Of a DNA stretch of 31,440 nucleotides, positions 13,868-27,262 are shown piece after piece; the stretch's first letter is position 1; the number at the start of each line of letters is the position of its first letter. The stretch covers positions 1 through 31,440 of the forward strand of contig JAAMPI010000583.1 in NCBI GenBank assembly GCA_013054445.1, read 5' to 3'. A program made the translations under genes and the position numbers. The notes under the pieces were generated by a model. The model was not told the origin of the DNA. It saw only the letters and a list, made by a program, of their open reading frames with translations, and did not search any database. Origin of the DNA: Cudoniella acicularis. Its lineage: Eukaryota > Ascomycota > Leotiomycetes > Helotiales > Helotiaceae.

Positions 13868-14618
13868 ACCAGCCTCACAGCACTATCAACACCATCCTCA
13901 CCACCCCTTTCCCTCCTCAGCAAATCCGCTTTATCCTCTTGGCCCCCAACGCCCTCGAAATACCGCGCTTTCGTCACTCGCCCACCTCTGCCGATGCTGC
14001 CGCCTTCTCCTGCTGGAATTCTATGCTCGCAAATTCGTTAGATTCTGGATGATATATATTTTGGTGATTGGAGAATGAGGGAAAGGATATGTTTCGATAT
14101 ACATTCCGCCATCAGGTCGAGCAAGAGAGGAATAAAAGGGACATACTTGCGATTATCACCCACTCCCGAAGTAGCAGAGCCATATGTTACATGCGCGCTC
14201 GGGAATCAACACAAGTGTCGACTCCTGATTCATTTGCTAGTTTTTCAGCTCAATTATCAGCCATCTATCCATCCACACAGGACACATCAAACCCTCTAGC
14301 CTCCCTACATCAACAGCCGAAAACCAAAATAATAATAAATAGAAGGAGTTCGAGGGCAAGCGGGTAGGAATAGGGTTTAGGCATACCAGAATCACTCTTA
14401 TTGTAAGAAACCCTGCTTGGCTTGGCGGGAGTTCAATTTGCGCTCTGCCTGCTTGGCTGCTGCGAGGGCCTTTGTTCTCGTATGAAGACATCTTGGAAAG
14501 AAATTGTGCATGGCTCGGCTGGTTTGGAATTCCCCCAAAAAAATAAAGAGTTTTGAAAGCAGACGGTACTGTTGGGGCAAAAATTTTCAATAAAATATTA
14601 GATATAATGAGGGGGGTA

Positions 14619-14858
14619 TTCGGTCCAGTATTTTCTAAGTGCCGGCTAGGAACAAACAAAATTCAGAATGAGTTGTTTAAAAGAAGGTAATATATACCCA
14701 CAGTAGGATAGTGATTAGACTGTCGTCTATAACAACATCCGGTATCGTTACATAATTTCTAGTTAACGAAGCTGAGTTATTTTACTACTGTGAGATATTA
14801 TAAGTCTAACTAGATCAGGAACCCGGCGAGACCGGCACTCAGAAAATACCGCATCGAG
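14619..14858. mobile_element. MITE-like inverted-repeat element, copy A (240 bp)
   Basis: The 27 bases at 14619-14645 and the reverse complement of 14832-14858 match at 22 of 27 positions, with an almost perfect inner part (GTATTTTCT, then AGTGCCGG). The dinucleotide TA lies directly outside both ends (14617-14618 and 14859-14860), as expected for the TA target duplication of Tc1/mariner-superfamily elements. The 240-bp interior has no coding frame, so it would be non-autonomous. Its right terminus matches the right terminus of copy B (23617-23915) at 24 of 27 positions, and both carry a related TTACTACTG motif inside the right end. The family name is unknown to me. Confidence 0.8.
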
Positions 14859-15198
14859 TAGTAGTCTCTTATGCTCTTACATCACTGGCCCTCGCCGTAT
14901 TGATATCATAGACAGCGGAGACTAAGTCCTAGTAGTATCTTGGTGAACCCCTGATCTTCACCCTGAAAACCGGATCACTTGATCACTTAAACGAAGATAC
15001 AAGAGTAAAATTCTAAATTGAGAGGCTATTGAGTGGAAAGTTAATCAATTCCATTCGAAATTCTTTTCTTCTCGCTATCGCATTGTTTTGCAACTCCATG
15101 TGCCACATGCCCCATGAACAAGACTGCCACCAAACCAGTAAATCCCTATCCATGATCTCAGATCTGTGAAAATTCAAAATTCAAAAGAGAATCGCATT

Positions 15199-16644
<1,446 letters not shown>

Positions 16645-17723
16645 CTTGCTGGATTGTGTGAACGGGTCGGCTTGGTAGTAATTTTACCGAGTTTCGAGTC
16701 GCTGGTGATCGCAGTACAAGCAATGGATACCTCTGTAGTATGCGACTCGGTGGGCTATGAAGGTGACTCGTTGGAAGACGAGCGCAAAGAGGGATTGCGC
16801 TGAGAATGAGGCACGGTTGGGCACTGTTGGCGACCGAGGGGTTGATAACAAAAGAGCTGACAACTGCAGACAACTGGCAACAACGGCCTTTTTGTAAGAG
16901 CGAATGCGCGGTCCAAGTCTAGCTGGAAATTTTATATCAGAGGAAGTAGCTGGCCTCTTTGTAAGTTGCCGGTCTGTCAGCCCTTAAATGTAAGTTCTTA
17001 CGCAGCATCAGCTCCTCCTGAGGGGAATTCCGCCAAGCATGGTGGGGTCAGAGTCTTAGCGAGCCAATAGGAAGCGGCGAATTTTGGCAGAGGAGAGACA
17101 AGGCTGAGCGCTTCAGAAGGGTGGACTTGGTTCGGATCGGACCACAGCACACTGCACTCATCTCTCGCGCACCTCAACCAGCATCTCACAAGCCACAAAA
17201 AAGTGTTTGACGTTCTGAATCCTGGTCAATGACAGCATAGCGAGTAGCACGACTTCATGCGACGGCCCTCACCAGGCTAATTGGGGGCCGGCGTTGTGGC
17301 GAAGCACTGAAGCAGACGACCTAACAACATTGCGCTTCTATATCCGTCACGCCTGGGCGCGTAGAGATGTAGAGACCAACGATGTTACCGTGGATGTTAT
17401 ACGACGGGTCACAGAGACGCCGGCTCGGATGCGGCATCGCCGTCAATTTGTGCTATTAATTGTTTCGAAGCAATGAGGCAGGTTGGGGACACAAGTTGTC
17501 ACGAAGAGCTTGGTTTCAAATTTATCAATTGCAATTTGCATCGCGATAGTTCGCAATTCCCAGGTGTTTTCAGCCTGTCCGAGTACAAATACACCATGAA
17601 AATATTGTCTAAAAGCCTCCGTAGCACAAAGCCAAATAGATGACGACTATCGCATTATTCATGCGCAAGCAAGTGTTACTCTTCCTCAATACCCATAGCC
17701 TTAAATATCGTGGGAGACCTTGA
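16645..17723. other. Promoter region of the MAP kinase gene
   Basis: Upstream flank of the minus-strand MAP kinase, followed by the 3' flank of the unidentified gene at 17724-18539. Open frames here (16613-16873 and 17294-17476) overlap the leader or lack coding character. I see no other gene. Confidence 0.6.
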
Positions 17724-18539
17724 TCAAATACGCAATACCACCCATCCGTCATCTCCAGAAGGACTCGAAGAAGCACTGTCATCATTTATTTCTGTTGGTT
17801 GTTGCGTGACCTTTTGCTCCATCGTCTGTTTCATCAACGTTATTTGCTCGACTTGCTCAGCGAAACGGTTGCAAGATGGGTCGATCGGCGGGTTCAGTGG
17901 TTTCTTCTCTGGCTGCAGACTGCGAAGGATTTTGAGCGTCTTCTTCCAGCCATCCATAGCATCATCAATATTTAGCTGATGGGTGCTGGCAGTTGGTGGA
18001 TCGATGGCGTGCATGCTGTCCTCGACCTTCTCAGTGACCTTGGAACAGAAGCTATAAATTTCCGCTTCAGTCGTCCTAACCGGTCTGCCCATTGGTGTTG
18101 ATCCCGCTCTCCAGTCCCCCGTTTTCCGCCACTTAATCTGCAAATTCATCTCTTCATCAGCAAGCTGGTACCCCTTATCTCCCAAGCTCGTAAGCTTTAA
18201 TATATTCTGCACGTCTTCCTTCTTCTAGTCCCTTGCCATAATATACGACCTAGTCATGTCTTGCTCGGCCTGCTCGAATTTGTCTTTCAGAATTCCACTC
18301 AACCTTTGCTTCATCTGCCCACTTGCAATCCATTCCACTCTCTCCTCCTTCGTCATTTTCTCCTTCTCCGTGTCCTCCGCGAGCTTAATCATACGCGTCG
18401 GGCATGTCGTGAGCAGGTGCTCGGCAATATCTTCGAAGGGAACTGAAGGCTGGTAGCGGAGGTAAAAGATGCACGTAAGGAGAGTGATATCCTTATTCCA
18501 TGTAGAATCCGACCTATGGGGTTTGCGCATTTTGGCCAT
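17724..18539 (-). CDS. Unidentified charged protein gene with an internal TAG or a short intron
   Basis: Not recognised. ATG at 18539 opens a frame of 104 codons (MAKMRKPHRSD, then a helical, charged stretch) to TAG at 18225-18227. The same frame then stays open for a further 500 bases to TGA at 17724, with equally protein-like content (DEEMNLQIKWRKTGDW, then CNRFAEQVEQITLMKQTMEQK, and an acidic serine-rich end). The second part has no early ATG, so two separate genes are unlikely. One reading is a 60-nt intron from GTATAT to TTACGAG that removes the TAG and keeps frame, giving about 251 residues; its GAG acceptor and near-acceptor branch are weak. The other is a true nonsense change leaving a 104-residue product or a pseudogene. 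Without the stop the full frame would encode 271 residues. No signal peptide or membrane helix. Confidence 0.55.
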
Positions 18540-20261
18540 GGATAACGAGTAATAAATAGTAATTTGTTGAATGATTTCTGGGCATAGTTGCCCCCTACTT
18601 CGAAGCAGCTATGGTTTTATGCCCCCTATCATAGCCTCTGAATCATTCAGGTTGTGAATGATACACTCGTGAATCCGAATTTCCAATCCATTATTCTCTC
18701 TCCCCTGCAGTAAATGACAGAAAAGTAGATCCGAAACCGCAATGTTCAGCCCGCTCAATGCATGTATGTAGGTGTCGAGCCGCCGGTGCATAGCTGTGAA
18801 TAATACACCACCAAATCCAATGTCCCTATTTCCGATCCACGGCTTTTCCTAAACAGTATCGAATAGCACAGTTGCAATGTCTGGAAGTCGAAATCTTTCT
18901 ACATAAGAACTAAGTGAATACAATTTTCAATTTTCAAATACATTTCCAGTACGTGATTTTTCTAACATTTTGCATTGCTTCAAGCCTTCGAGTAAAACAC
19001 AAGCAAATCTGAAATCCCAAGAAAGATTTTGAAATTATTTCTGCACAGCGAGTGGCATAGGACCCATAAATATTCAACCCATGGTTTCGTTACCGTCTTC
19101 TTCCACAGACCATGAATAATGTCCATCTGATTCTATAGTCCTAGGGACTGCTCACCTCTCCTCTATTTGCCACACTGGAGGTAGGAGATATTTTCACATC
19201 CTCTCCGCCACAATTGATCAGTGATTTGTCCCCCTCGATCCTTGGACAGGCGCTAATCTTTGCGACGTTTTCCTGAATCTGTGAGGAAATCATGGAGATA
19301 CCTCACCTGGGTGAAAAAGATAAAGCCAATCTATACTTTAAGGAAAAGCCGAACAAATGATTAAAGAGGGCGAAGGTCTGGCTTTCATTCAGGTACCAAG
19401 GTGCCGCGGTACGCTACGCAGGACGGTCTTCCTCTCCTTCTATAACAATAAACCACTCGAACACATTAAAGGAGAGAGCTTGACAGGAGAATTGGATTTC
19501 AACCAGGCAAACTGAACAACAAAACAGAAAAGACATAGACGGGAGATGAGAAAAGGTCAGAGCTGAAATACCAAACAAGTCAGCAACGTTGAAGCGGGGA
19601 GCAGTAACCCATGCTTTTAGAGCGAGTTAGTAAAGAAACCCATAACTTTGCGCGCTAACTCTCTGGAATTTATGGAAGAATTACCCTGTTGCCATTATGA
19701 GATTCGCTGTCATCACGAAACGCTCTGTCATTCGATCTCAATACAGATAACACGATTTCCCATAAACTCCTGCTAATCGGTCTCATCGACACCTTTCTCT
19801 TCTGAGATTTACCCGCGGGAATTCTGCAGTAACAAGCCATTTTAATATAGTCGCGGTACGTAACTTCCCTCTCAAATTAGAACTTGAAGCAGTGGGGCTA
19901 TACCATTCACCGGGATAATTATTGCTGACAAACTTTCGGTTGATATCTGGGGCATAATTTATAGTGCTCAAGATTGAGTATTTGAGCTGGATTAACAAAA
20001 GGTTGAACATTTCAACCCTTACTAACGAAATCTTTCTACCTGCTCTTTTCCAATTTCATGGAGGGGAATTTGAAAGATAGGGAGTAGATCTGGGAAATTT
20101 CAAAAAGAAGGGGGAAAATGGCGGTTAAGTTACGTATAAGTATATTCTAAAGGCCTTCTGTGGATTTTGGGGTGTTTTAGCTAAAGCAAGCTTTTGATTC
20201 TCAAATCAGCACTGGGTATTTTTCGTAATCTATCATCATCATCATCTCATATGCTCTCCGC
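18540..20261. other. Intergenic region upstream of the unidentified gene
   Basis: About 1.7 kb of AT-rich sequence between two minus-strand genes. The frames present (18609-18791, 19783-20010) are not convincing. A CATCATC simple repeat lies at about 20232-20247, in the 3' region of the tryptophanyl-tRNA synthetase gene. Confidence 0.6.
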
Positions 20262-21965
20262 TCAAGCAATAGCATCCCCTGCCTGCTTCTGCTCCTTCTC
20301 CTTCAGCTTTGCTAGTCTCTTCTCCTCGATCATTTTCTCCTTAGCTAGCTTCTTCAGTTGATTCTTTGTCAGCTCCTTTGGCCCGTCAGAAGAACCTTCC
20401 GGAACTTCCTCCTTGGCCGCAGCAATTGGATGTGGGTTTCCCCTAAACACGAGCTTCTTTTGCGAGAAGAAATCTTCCACGAGTTCATCCGTCACGGCTG
20501 CTCTTCGCTCTTGGAACCCCTTGACGTACACCTGCAGCTCTGCAATACATTTTGCTTTTAGCTCTCCTGTCAGCATCTTGCCTGTTGTGTATGCCACTCT
20601 GATTCTCTCGAGCTCCTCATCGTCCTCCAAGAAAAATGTCAAGTACTGGTACGAGACGTCCTTGTCTGTATCCCCACCCTTTGCTCTCTGTTCTTCCTCG
20701 GTGACCTGACCCCCCGAAAATGCGTATTTATTTATTTTTGTTCGACTGCCAACAAATTAACACTATGTTTCTTCGAGAGGGAGAGAGGCGAGAGGAGCCG
20801 GGAGGATGAAACTTTCTCCCAACCACTCAGAATAGGATATTGGAGGGAAGGGACAAAGGAAAGGGTTGGTTACATTTTGTTGGGCTCGTCATACATGAAG
20901 ATCGCAGAGGTGTCGATTGAAGCGCTCATTTTCGAGCCAGGACCTTGTAAGGCGTCGAGAAATCGGGCATGGATTAAAGCGGGTTTGGCGAAGTGTAGAC
21001 GGTGTGCAACATCGCGGGTCATGCGGAAGTATGGGTCTTGGTCGATCGCACATGGTATCAAGGATGGAATCTTGGAGGATATAGATTTGTCGCTTCCGAA
21101 AATATGGGGGAAGGAGGATGCGAAAGCTGTAGCACCTTGGATGGCCCCGAAACTAATTTTCCCAATGTTGCTCCTACTATTGTAAGCCATTACCCAACAA
21201 GGAAGGGATAATTGGAACTTACTCTCCATCGAAACCAAATATAGCTTTCGCCACGTTTAGGGTTGTCTTCTTTTGAATTCGTGTAACATTTTTGTAGAAT
21301 TCCCCGCCCATAAACTCGTAGTCACTGAAAATGAAGGTTTTCTTTGGGTCAAAACCGATGGCAATGATATCCTTCACATTGGCCGCTGTATATTTTTGCA
21401 CATCTTCGATTTCCCGGCTTTCAGAGAAGAGATACTTCTCGTCATCTGTAAGCATGATGATCAATGGCACGTCGAAGACATCTTGTAACCATCTGTGACT
21501 CATAAGCCTATGACCAACCCCAAGACCAAAATACTGAAAGTATGAAGAGGTTTGGAATGAAAAAGCGCTTTAAATTGAAACTCACTTCGTAAATTCGAAT
21601 GGAACAGTGTGGCCAATGTGCATACTATCACTGCTTGGTCCCCGTCCAGTATAAAGAAAGAATGGCTCTCCCCTCTCGTATCGGTCCAGAATGTAATTCA
21701 GATCTCGATGGCTGAAGACAATTCCTCGGCGCATAAATCTGTGTGGTCTATGGCCTGTAACTTTCTCAAATCTCACCAGGTCTTCCTCCAGAATTTTCTT
21801 GGTCCCGAACTCCTCAATTAACGTGTGGTAGTTGATTGCTTTCACAACACCATCCGCACCGGTTTCTCCAGAAACATTCCATGGATCGACAGTTTGCTTC
21901 GAATGAATGGCCAAAGGCGCATCTGTGGTCAACGCCGCAGGAACCGTGGGAGCTGAATCCGCCAT
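20262..21965 (-). CDS. WRS1: Cytosolic tryptophanyl-tRNA synthetase (four exons)
   Basis: Class I aminoacyl-tRNA synthetase that joins tryptophan to tRNA(Trp) for cytosolic translation. Minus-strand exons are 21586-21965, 21223-21492, 20874-21173 and 20745 down to 20262. Introns are 93, 49 and 128 nt, and the product is 477 residues. The two class I signatures are visible: HIGH at 116-119 (after TGRGPSSDSM) and KMSAS at 298-302. CAIDQDPYFRMTRDVA (258-273) and the KINKYAFSGGQ block after the third intron are characteristic of the eukaryotic cytosolic type, so this is not the bacterial-like mitochondrial enzyme. Residues from about 430 form a lysine/glutamate-rich tail (TKNQLKKLAKEKMIEEKRLAK), which makes it longer than the yeast enzyme as I remember it. 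It has no mitochondrial targeting sequence. The divergent promoter carries a possible cross-pathway control site. Confidence 0.95.
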
Positions 21966-22661
21966 TGTGAGGTGTTTGTTGATCGAGGGGTCTGTTGTTC
22001 GTTTGCTAATGTGGGATGAACTGCCGGATCTTTTTATACGGATTTGTCGGGCGGTGAGTCAGAGCTCTACACGTGATGCGTTCCCCTTTTGATGATGATG
22101 AGGTCAAATCGTTGCAGTGCAGGAGAGGATCTAAATTTTGGACAAAAAATTGGTCCTTTCTTTTATGCATGGGCCGGCGAATGAGACAAATAGTACACGA
22201 AGTGCCTTGTAGTGAGATCATTCTATGTTGTGAGGGTCTGATCTATTACTAGCGTGAGCTTGCTTGGATTCACCTGGGTGCTTGATTATGACTTCATAAC
22301 TTAGATCGATTGTAGCTTCGAGTCCTGTACGAAGGAACTTGCAACAATCCTGAGTTCAGGACCCGAACTTCTCACACAACTCAAGAGCCGTTGAAACTGT
22401 TTACCTGTTGAAAACATCCCACAACTCACGCGATAATCGTGGAATTCACGCGACAATCTCTGAAGTCGTGCCTTCCCCAGATTTCGGCTGAATGCGTCCT
22501 AGCAACTGCAGGGGTGAGCCATCTAAACGAACAAATCCACGACTTTCTCTTGCGCAACTCACGCCTCTCTCTCCACCTTCACCAACCCCTCCTTTCTACA
22601 ATCAACACCAGCTCTCTTATACCGAGCACTCCAACCTACAAATGCATCTCACATCTTCATA
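21966..22661. promoter_or_regulatory. Shared divergent promoter of WRS1 and the Ups1-like gene
   Basis: The 696 bp between two divergent starts must hold both promoters. On the WRS1 side there is a TATA-like TTTTATA near 22031-22037, the TGAGTCA site at 22055-22061 and a CACGTG near 22070. On the other side, sequence before 22662 is a CT/AC-rich leader. I see no further gene. Confidence 0.6.
22055..22061. promoter_or_regulatory. Possible Gcn4/CPC1 (cross-pathway control) binding site
   Basis: TGAGTCA, the reverse complement of the TGACTCA core bound by Gcn4/CPC1/CpcA, lies 90 bp upstream of the WRS1 ATG. Fungal cross-pathway control is known to induce amino-acid biosynthesis genes and several aminoacyl-tRNA synthetases. 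The heptamer occurs elsewhere in the window (about 12659 and 25275), so position rather than presence is the argument. Confidence 0.4.
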
Positions 22662-23399
22662 ATGGTCAAATTCTTCGAGTCCAACTATTCCTACGACTAC
22701 TCCTTCCCTGCCGTCACCCTCGCCTACTTCCTTCGGTATCCGAATCCCTACAGCACACACGTGCTCTCCACCGATGTCATCTCTCGCACCATCGACGCCG
22801 CGGGTCGTTTACAGACTATTCGGATCCATAGAAAATCGTCGCGACTGCCGTCTGCCGTGTTGAAATTGCTGCCAAAAAGCGTCCTCGGCAGTGTCAGTGG
22901 CGGAAAGTCCGAGAGCTATATTTTGGAGACGAGCACCATAGATGTGAAGGAGGGATGGATGAGGACCGAAAGCAAGAATTTGGATTGGACGGGCATACTG
23001 AGTGTGGTGGAGAAGCAAGAGTATAAGAGACATATTCCAGTGGATGAGGACGATGACTTCAGTGTCGGAGCCGGCACCACAGGCGTGGTTACCACTGTCA
23101 CGTTTCGGAGCCGACTGGGTGATCGATTGAGGGCTAGAGCTACGAGGAAGGGCGAAGCAGCTTCTATTGAGACAGATGATGAACCTAAGAAATCATTCCT
23201 GGCCAGTTGGAGCAAAACCGGTATTCAACGAAGCATCGAAGCAATCGCCAGCCGCAAGACCGAGAACCAATTGGGAAAGAGCAAAGAGGGTATGATGGTT
23301 GTACTTGAGCGAATGCGAAAGGGAGGATTAGTTGGCGTACTGGAGGGAATGAGAAAGGACCGCGAATTATATGGACGAAATGATAAGATGGAAACATGA
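22662..23399 (+). CDS. UPS1: Ups1/PRELI-family mitochondrial phospholipid-transfer protein
   Basis: PRELI/MSF1-domain proteins work with Mdm35 in the mitochondrial intermembrane space. Ups1 carries phosphatidic acid to the inner membrane for cardiolipin synthesis. The gene is one exon of 245 residues. The N-terminal domain (1 to about 125) shows the family start (MVKFFESNYSYDYSFPAVT), then RYPNPYSTHVLSTDVISR (25-42) and LDWTGILSVVEKQEY, closer to Ups1/PRELID1 than to Ups2. The C-terminal part is about 70 residues longer than yeast Ups1, with an acidic VDEDDDF patch and a basic helical end (KSKEGMMVVLERMRKGG). No cleavable presequence is seen, as is usual for this family. It is divergent from WRS1. 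Ups2-type function cannot be excluded without a tree. Confidence 0.8.
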   Translation: MVKFFESNYSYDYSFPAVTLAYFLRYPNPYSTHVLSTDVISRTIDAAGRLQTIRIHRKSSRLPSAVLKLLPKSVLGSVSGGKSESYILETSTIDVKEGWMRTESKNLDWTGILSVVEKQEYKRHIPVDEDDDFSVGAGTTGVVTTVTFRSRLGDRLRARATRKGEAASIETDDEPKKSFLASWSKTGIQRSIEAIASRKTENQLGKSKEGMMVVLERMRKGGLVGVLEGMRKDRELYGRNDKMET

Positions 23400-23616
23400 A
23401 CCGGCTTAAAGTGTTCTATTACGGCAGGAATTCGGCAATATGGTGCAAAAAACATGCACATTCTTTGGCCCTGTGGTCTTCTGTATAAAACACACATTTG
23501 GAGCGAGGAGTTTGGGACTGACAATAAGGCGTTTCTCTCTTTAGCCCTCTCCAATACAAAATGTACATTATGATCATATTTCGAGGGTGATATGATTTCA
23601 ATTTGGTTCCTATCTA

Positions 23617-23915
23617 CTCGGTTGGGTATTTTCTGGGTGCCAGCCCCCTATTTTTAATGCTCCACAGGCGCAAAATCACTCGGATTTTTAAGGAAAAGGT
23701 TATACTCGGCGGCTTTTCCTCACACCTTTGGGCCGCCTAGCCAAGCTTTCTAGTTGGTCCGAATGGATGGGTGAGGAGTAGCCAACGAGTAGCTAAGTTA
23801 TCGAGGTAGAGAAAATTATTTGTTGTGATACGCGTAAGTTACTACTGTAGTGTGAGTAATTGTGGACTATTCGGTGTTTAAATTCTTCCTGGCACTCAGA
23901 AAATACCTAATCGAG
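23617..23915. mobile_element. MITE-like inverted-repeat element, copy B (299 bp)
   Basis: Bases 23617-23643 and the reverse complement of 23889-23915 match at 24 of 27 positions; all three differences are G on the left against A on the right. TA flanks both ends (23615-23616 and 23916-23917). The shared core GGTATTTTCT is followed by GRGTGCCAG. The interior has no coding frame but contains an internal palindromic segment (GGCGGC near 23709 against GCCGCC near 23732). It starts 217 bp after the Ups1-like stop codon, so it may lie in or near that gene's 3' untranslated region. It is a relative of copy A at 14619-14858. Confidence 0.85.
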
Positions 23916-24251
23916 TACTCCAAAGGGGGTTGTGCTAAAGTTAGGCAAAGGTGGCGAGTCGTTGCTTAGGTATAAAGCATCTCTTCGATCATACTTTCCT
24001 TTTTTCAAGTTCCTGCTTCAAAATTTAGGTTTTATTTCAAGGACTTTTTCAGGTTCATCGATTCAGCTAGAGTATCACTAACACAGAAGAATACAATTAG
24101 TTTCAACTCAACCCCCAAGCACTTCTCTCGTCGCCCACGGATTTACATATAAAGCAGAAGTCACCAAGCGTATCCAAACCCCACCACCACTTCCAATTCA
24201 TCAACATTTCATCAGCATCGGTGGAGACAGGTGGACGCTCCTCTCCCCACG

Positions 24252-24280
24252 ATGACGCCAGGCCGCTATGACGCCAGGCC
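24252..24280. repeat. Tandem duplication, 13-bp unit with 16-bp period
   Basis: ATGACGCCAGGCC occurs at 24252-24264 and again at 24268-24280, separated by GCT. The second copy shifts or interrupts the coding-like frame that runs up to 24253, so it may be a recent small duplication in a decayed exon. Confidence 0.85.
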
Positions 24281-24369
24281 ATACCAGCGTGGTCTGCTCC
24301 AGCTGGTAAGGAGTATGCTGTCACCTCCTTGTGAACAGCTACAAATTCTACGCCTCACCTATCAGATTC

Positions 24370-24410
24370 CTTGACACTGCTGTCAAGTGATAGATTCTTG
24401 TCAACAAGAA
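24370..24410. repeat. Two adjacent near-perfect palindromes
   Basis: CTTGACA at 24370-24376 pairs with TGTCAAG at 24381-24387 around a 4-base centre. TTCTTGT at 24395-24401 pairs with ACAAGAA at 24404-24410 around a 2-base centre. The first contains one of the TGCTGTCA octamers. They could be protein-binding dyads or remnants of inverted repeats. Confidence 0.7.
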
Positions 24411-26555
24411 CTTTGCTGCTGTCATTTAAATCTTGCATATTTTAAACCAAAAGAATTCAAGTAAGTCCAGTAGAGGCAAGAAATGCCATGAGCATCAACG
24501 AGCTTAGTGGATTTCACAACTCTATCTTTTGAACGCACTGGATCAAATTTCCGCTGCCTCCAGAATCTTGCTCGTGTCGATGATTAGTCGGGCCGACATT
24601 GTAGCTTGGCAAAAGTCATATTGCTATTCCAGGAGCTGCTAATATATACTGCTTGAGATCCAGGCTTGCTGAGAGTTACAGTCCTGGAAAATTCAAACTC
24701 ATAATAGTCATACCAGTTATTCACACCAAGACAGTTGAAAACACAGTATGAGCATCTCAAACTTACTTTGAGATTCGCGACATAATTTTACTATGATTTT
24801 GATTTCTTTCCAAGATCTTTTCCCGAACGAGGATGTAATTTGTAAAAAAACCACATCTCAATGAATTCCACACGTATCCTAGAAGGAATTTCGAATAACT
24901 TAAGCTTACTGTATTTCTCGCACAAGTCCCCATTTATTCAATAAGACTTAGCTTCCACCAACTCTCCTATCCCAAATTCGAACTATTTTATCGTGAAGTG
25001 CTTCTTCGCTTCTATGGACAACTCCCAACATACATAAATAAGGAGATGCAGAGGGATCGTTGCCAAGTCCCATTCCTGGAGCAATACCTCTACCTGTCTA
25101 TCTACAGAGTACATTCATGTTAACGTAAAAAATCAAGACAAAAGCTTTCGTCAATCTTGTAGGGCAGTCACCATCTCTGATACAATTCCCTATTCGCACT
25201 GCTGTCACTCTCAAAATTTCCGTCCTAAAGAACCTTTCTGCTGTCATTTAGAGATGTTTCATTCGGCGATACCAATGACTCAAAATTATGTGTTCTAGGG
25301 TTAAGTGATGGTGCCAACTGCAAAAGAGAGAAAGGCGCATCCTCTTCCTCCTTTTTTCAACATGACACTTTTTCTAAAATTCCTCCCTCGTTCAGTATAG
25401 CTCTACCGTAAATTCCCACGCTGCAAGGTATGCTTCTGCAATCCTCATGCTGTAACTTGTGGTCGAGTCAATTTATACTTTTTAGTGCAAGTCAGCTCAG
25501 TGACCGCTCAACTATAAAATATAGAGTTCCAACGGAATCTTCGAGTTCTTCAACATAATAGATCTCAATTCTCAGTTCGCAATTCCAAAGCCTAGCCATT
25601 GGTGGGAATGCCTTCTTGAAAAAGGAGCACACTAGTGGTCTTGTAGTTTCCAAACACTTCGGCGCGAAGAAAACTCTCGTGTGCGACGGGCCAGGCAATT
25701 TCCATTATGCCTGCTTGGATCTTTGAAATTGGAAATACAGAATAACTCAGAATGACAGCAGTAAGACTCAGGATAGCAGCAGCACAAACAATGACAACAC
25801 CTTACTGCTAGAACTCACTGCGTAGCTTTTCCACTCCTCAAGCCCTTAAACCTTTCTTTCCTAAAAGAACGATCGTTGAGATTAAACAGAAAAGTAGGGC
25901 GTAAATTGAAGGAGACTCAACACCTTTTCAAGAAGAGGAGGATGTGGTGACCGGGAAGTCTATTTGTGTGGTTCGGATTTTCAAAAAGCTAGTAGAGCCA
26001 AAAGAGGATCAGTTATATACCATCCCAAGTTTGAAGGTGGCAGCTTCCTCTGATTTTTGAAGCCGAGGGGAGTTCGTTCGAGCTGTTGAAGCGTGGGGCT
26101 TGGAGCCGACGTGATACTCCTAACAACTTGAGAAGAGAAAGACCAATATATAACGTGACCGAACCGCGCTCGAATCAGAATCACATCAAAATCGCTCTGA
26201 CTATGAATACCTGCCTAAATCCCGATCCTTGAAGCAGTAAGGGCACGGGAGGAACGGGTCGCAGAATGAATGATCCTGCAGCGTTGGAGAGAGTCTCGAG
26301 CTTGGGGAGTAGCGACTTGGTATGGTTCTTGAGTCTGTAGTGAGCGACGACTGAGATCAATTTTCATTGCCAGTGAGGCGAGCTACGAAACTAACAATAC
26401 CTTCAACTTTTAAATGCGTAAAATCTTTTAAAAGAAACTTGAAACATAATTATTTTTGACAGCAAACAAGAGGTTGACAGCAATTTTACGTCTCAACTCG
26501 TTGTGCTTGAACGCTTGAAAACGCTATAGGGAATTTACAGACGTAGAGGCCATCA

Positions 26556-26932
26556 TGTGTAGGAAGGGGAATAGAATATAAAGAGCCACCGAGCAGAATA
26601 AAGTCGTCGAGGCGACTTTCTTAATGTAATGGTGGAGGGGTTTGTTTCTAACTGTACCTCCGGAGCTCTCTCTACCCGATCCTCGGTCGGCCTATTATAC
26701 AGTCGTGTCCCCTGTGTATAAGGTGCTCCCCCCATCCCCTCTATTCAATAATTAGTTCTATGATCACAAGGAGACCTTCCATACCCTTCTCTTATGAGAC
26801 CGCACTTTGCGGTCTTACACTTGTTCAGTTGCTTGTATGCACTCAGTGTGACAATGAGGGGTTATGCATTATTATAGGAGCTTGGAAAGTTCACATAGGC
26901 CGGCTCTGTGATTCCCGTTGCGGGTCACAGAG
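26556..26932. repeat. Hairpin-dense segment with LTR-like features
   Basis: Visible hairpins are AAAGTCG/CGACTTT (26600-26619, 6-base loop), AGACCGCA/TGCGGTCT (26797-26815, 3-base loop) and CTCTGTGA..CCCG/CGGG..TCACAGAG (26904-26932, 3-base loop with a TT bulge), plus TATACA/TGTATA near 26697-26720. AATATAAAGAGCC (about 26576-26588), about 150 bp before ATTCAATAATTAG (about 26743-26755), resembles the TATA and 3' end of a fungal retrotransposon LTR. I could not find convincing TG..CA ends with a target duplication. Confidence 0.3.
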
Positions 26933-27262
26933 AACTCAAGTAGTAATCTTTGAATGATATAAGAACTATCTTTGTAGGTAACATGGCAGCTAGTAAACTA
27001 GAGCAAAAAACTTCGTGGAGAAAGCTTATGGGTGATATCAAGTGGTTGGAAAGTAACACAGACTATGCATAATTCGCAAGCTATGGTTTTCACTTCGCGC
27101 TTGCGAGTAAACACCTGTTGTCTTGGTGTCGCTTTCTGGTAAAGTTATTACACTGGACAAGGGAAGAGCGAAGATGACAGCAAGCGTTGAAATGAGGGCA
27201 AAATATGCAACGCCACCCTGCTTTCCTCTAAGAACTACACTGTGGAGTATCTGATTACCTAA

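Larger units (their letters stand above)
12307..15198. other. Intergenic region between convergent DUF3455 and MAP kinase genes
   Basis: The two genes point toward each other, so this space holds both 3' flanks. It contains CT-rich and CATC-rich sequence (12740-12960), TG-rich (about 13129-13205) and GA-rich (13846-13867) tracts, and the inverted-repeat element at 14619-14858. A minus-strand frame at 14398-14490 reads like a basic, alanine/lysine-rich protein end (ALAAAKQAERKLNSRQAKQG) but has no supported start, so I do not call it a gene. Confidence 0.6.
24316..27182. repeat. Cluster of nine TGCTGTCA octamers in two opposed blocks
   Basis: Exact TGCTGTCA at 24316, 24378, 24417, 25200 and 25239 is followed by its complement TGACAGCA at 25753, 26457, 26475 and 27175. 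Three copies extend to ACTGCTGTCA (24376, 25198 and, inverted, 25753). The copies near 24410 and 25231 also share the surrounding AAGAAC and TCATTTA. Four more copies lie elsewhere in the window (5365, 5386, 13510, 17230). Confidence 0.7.
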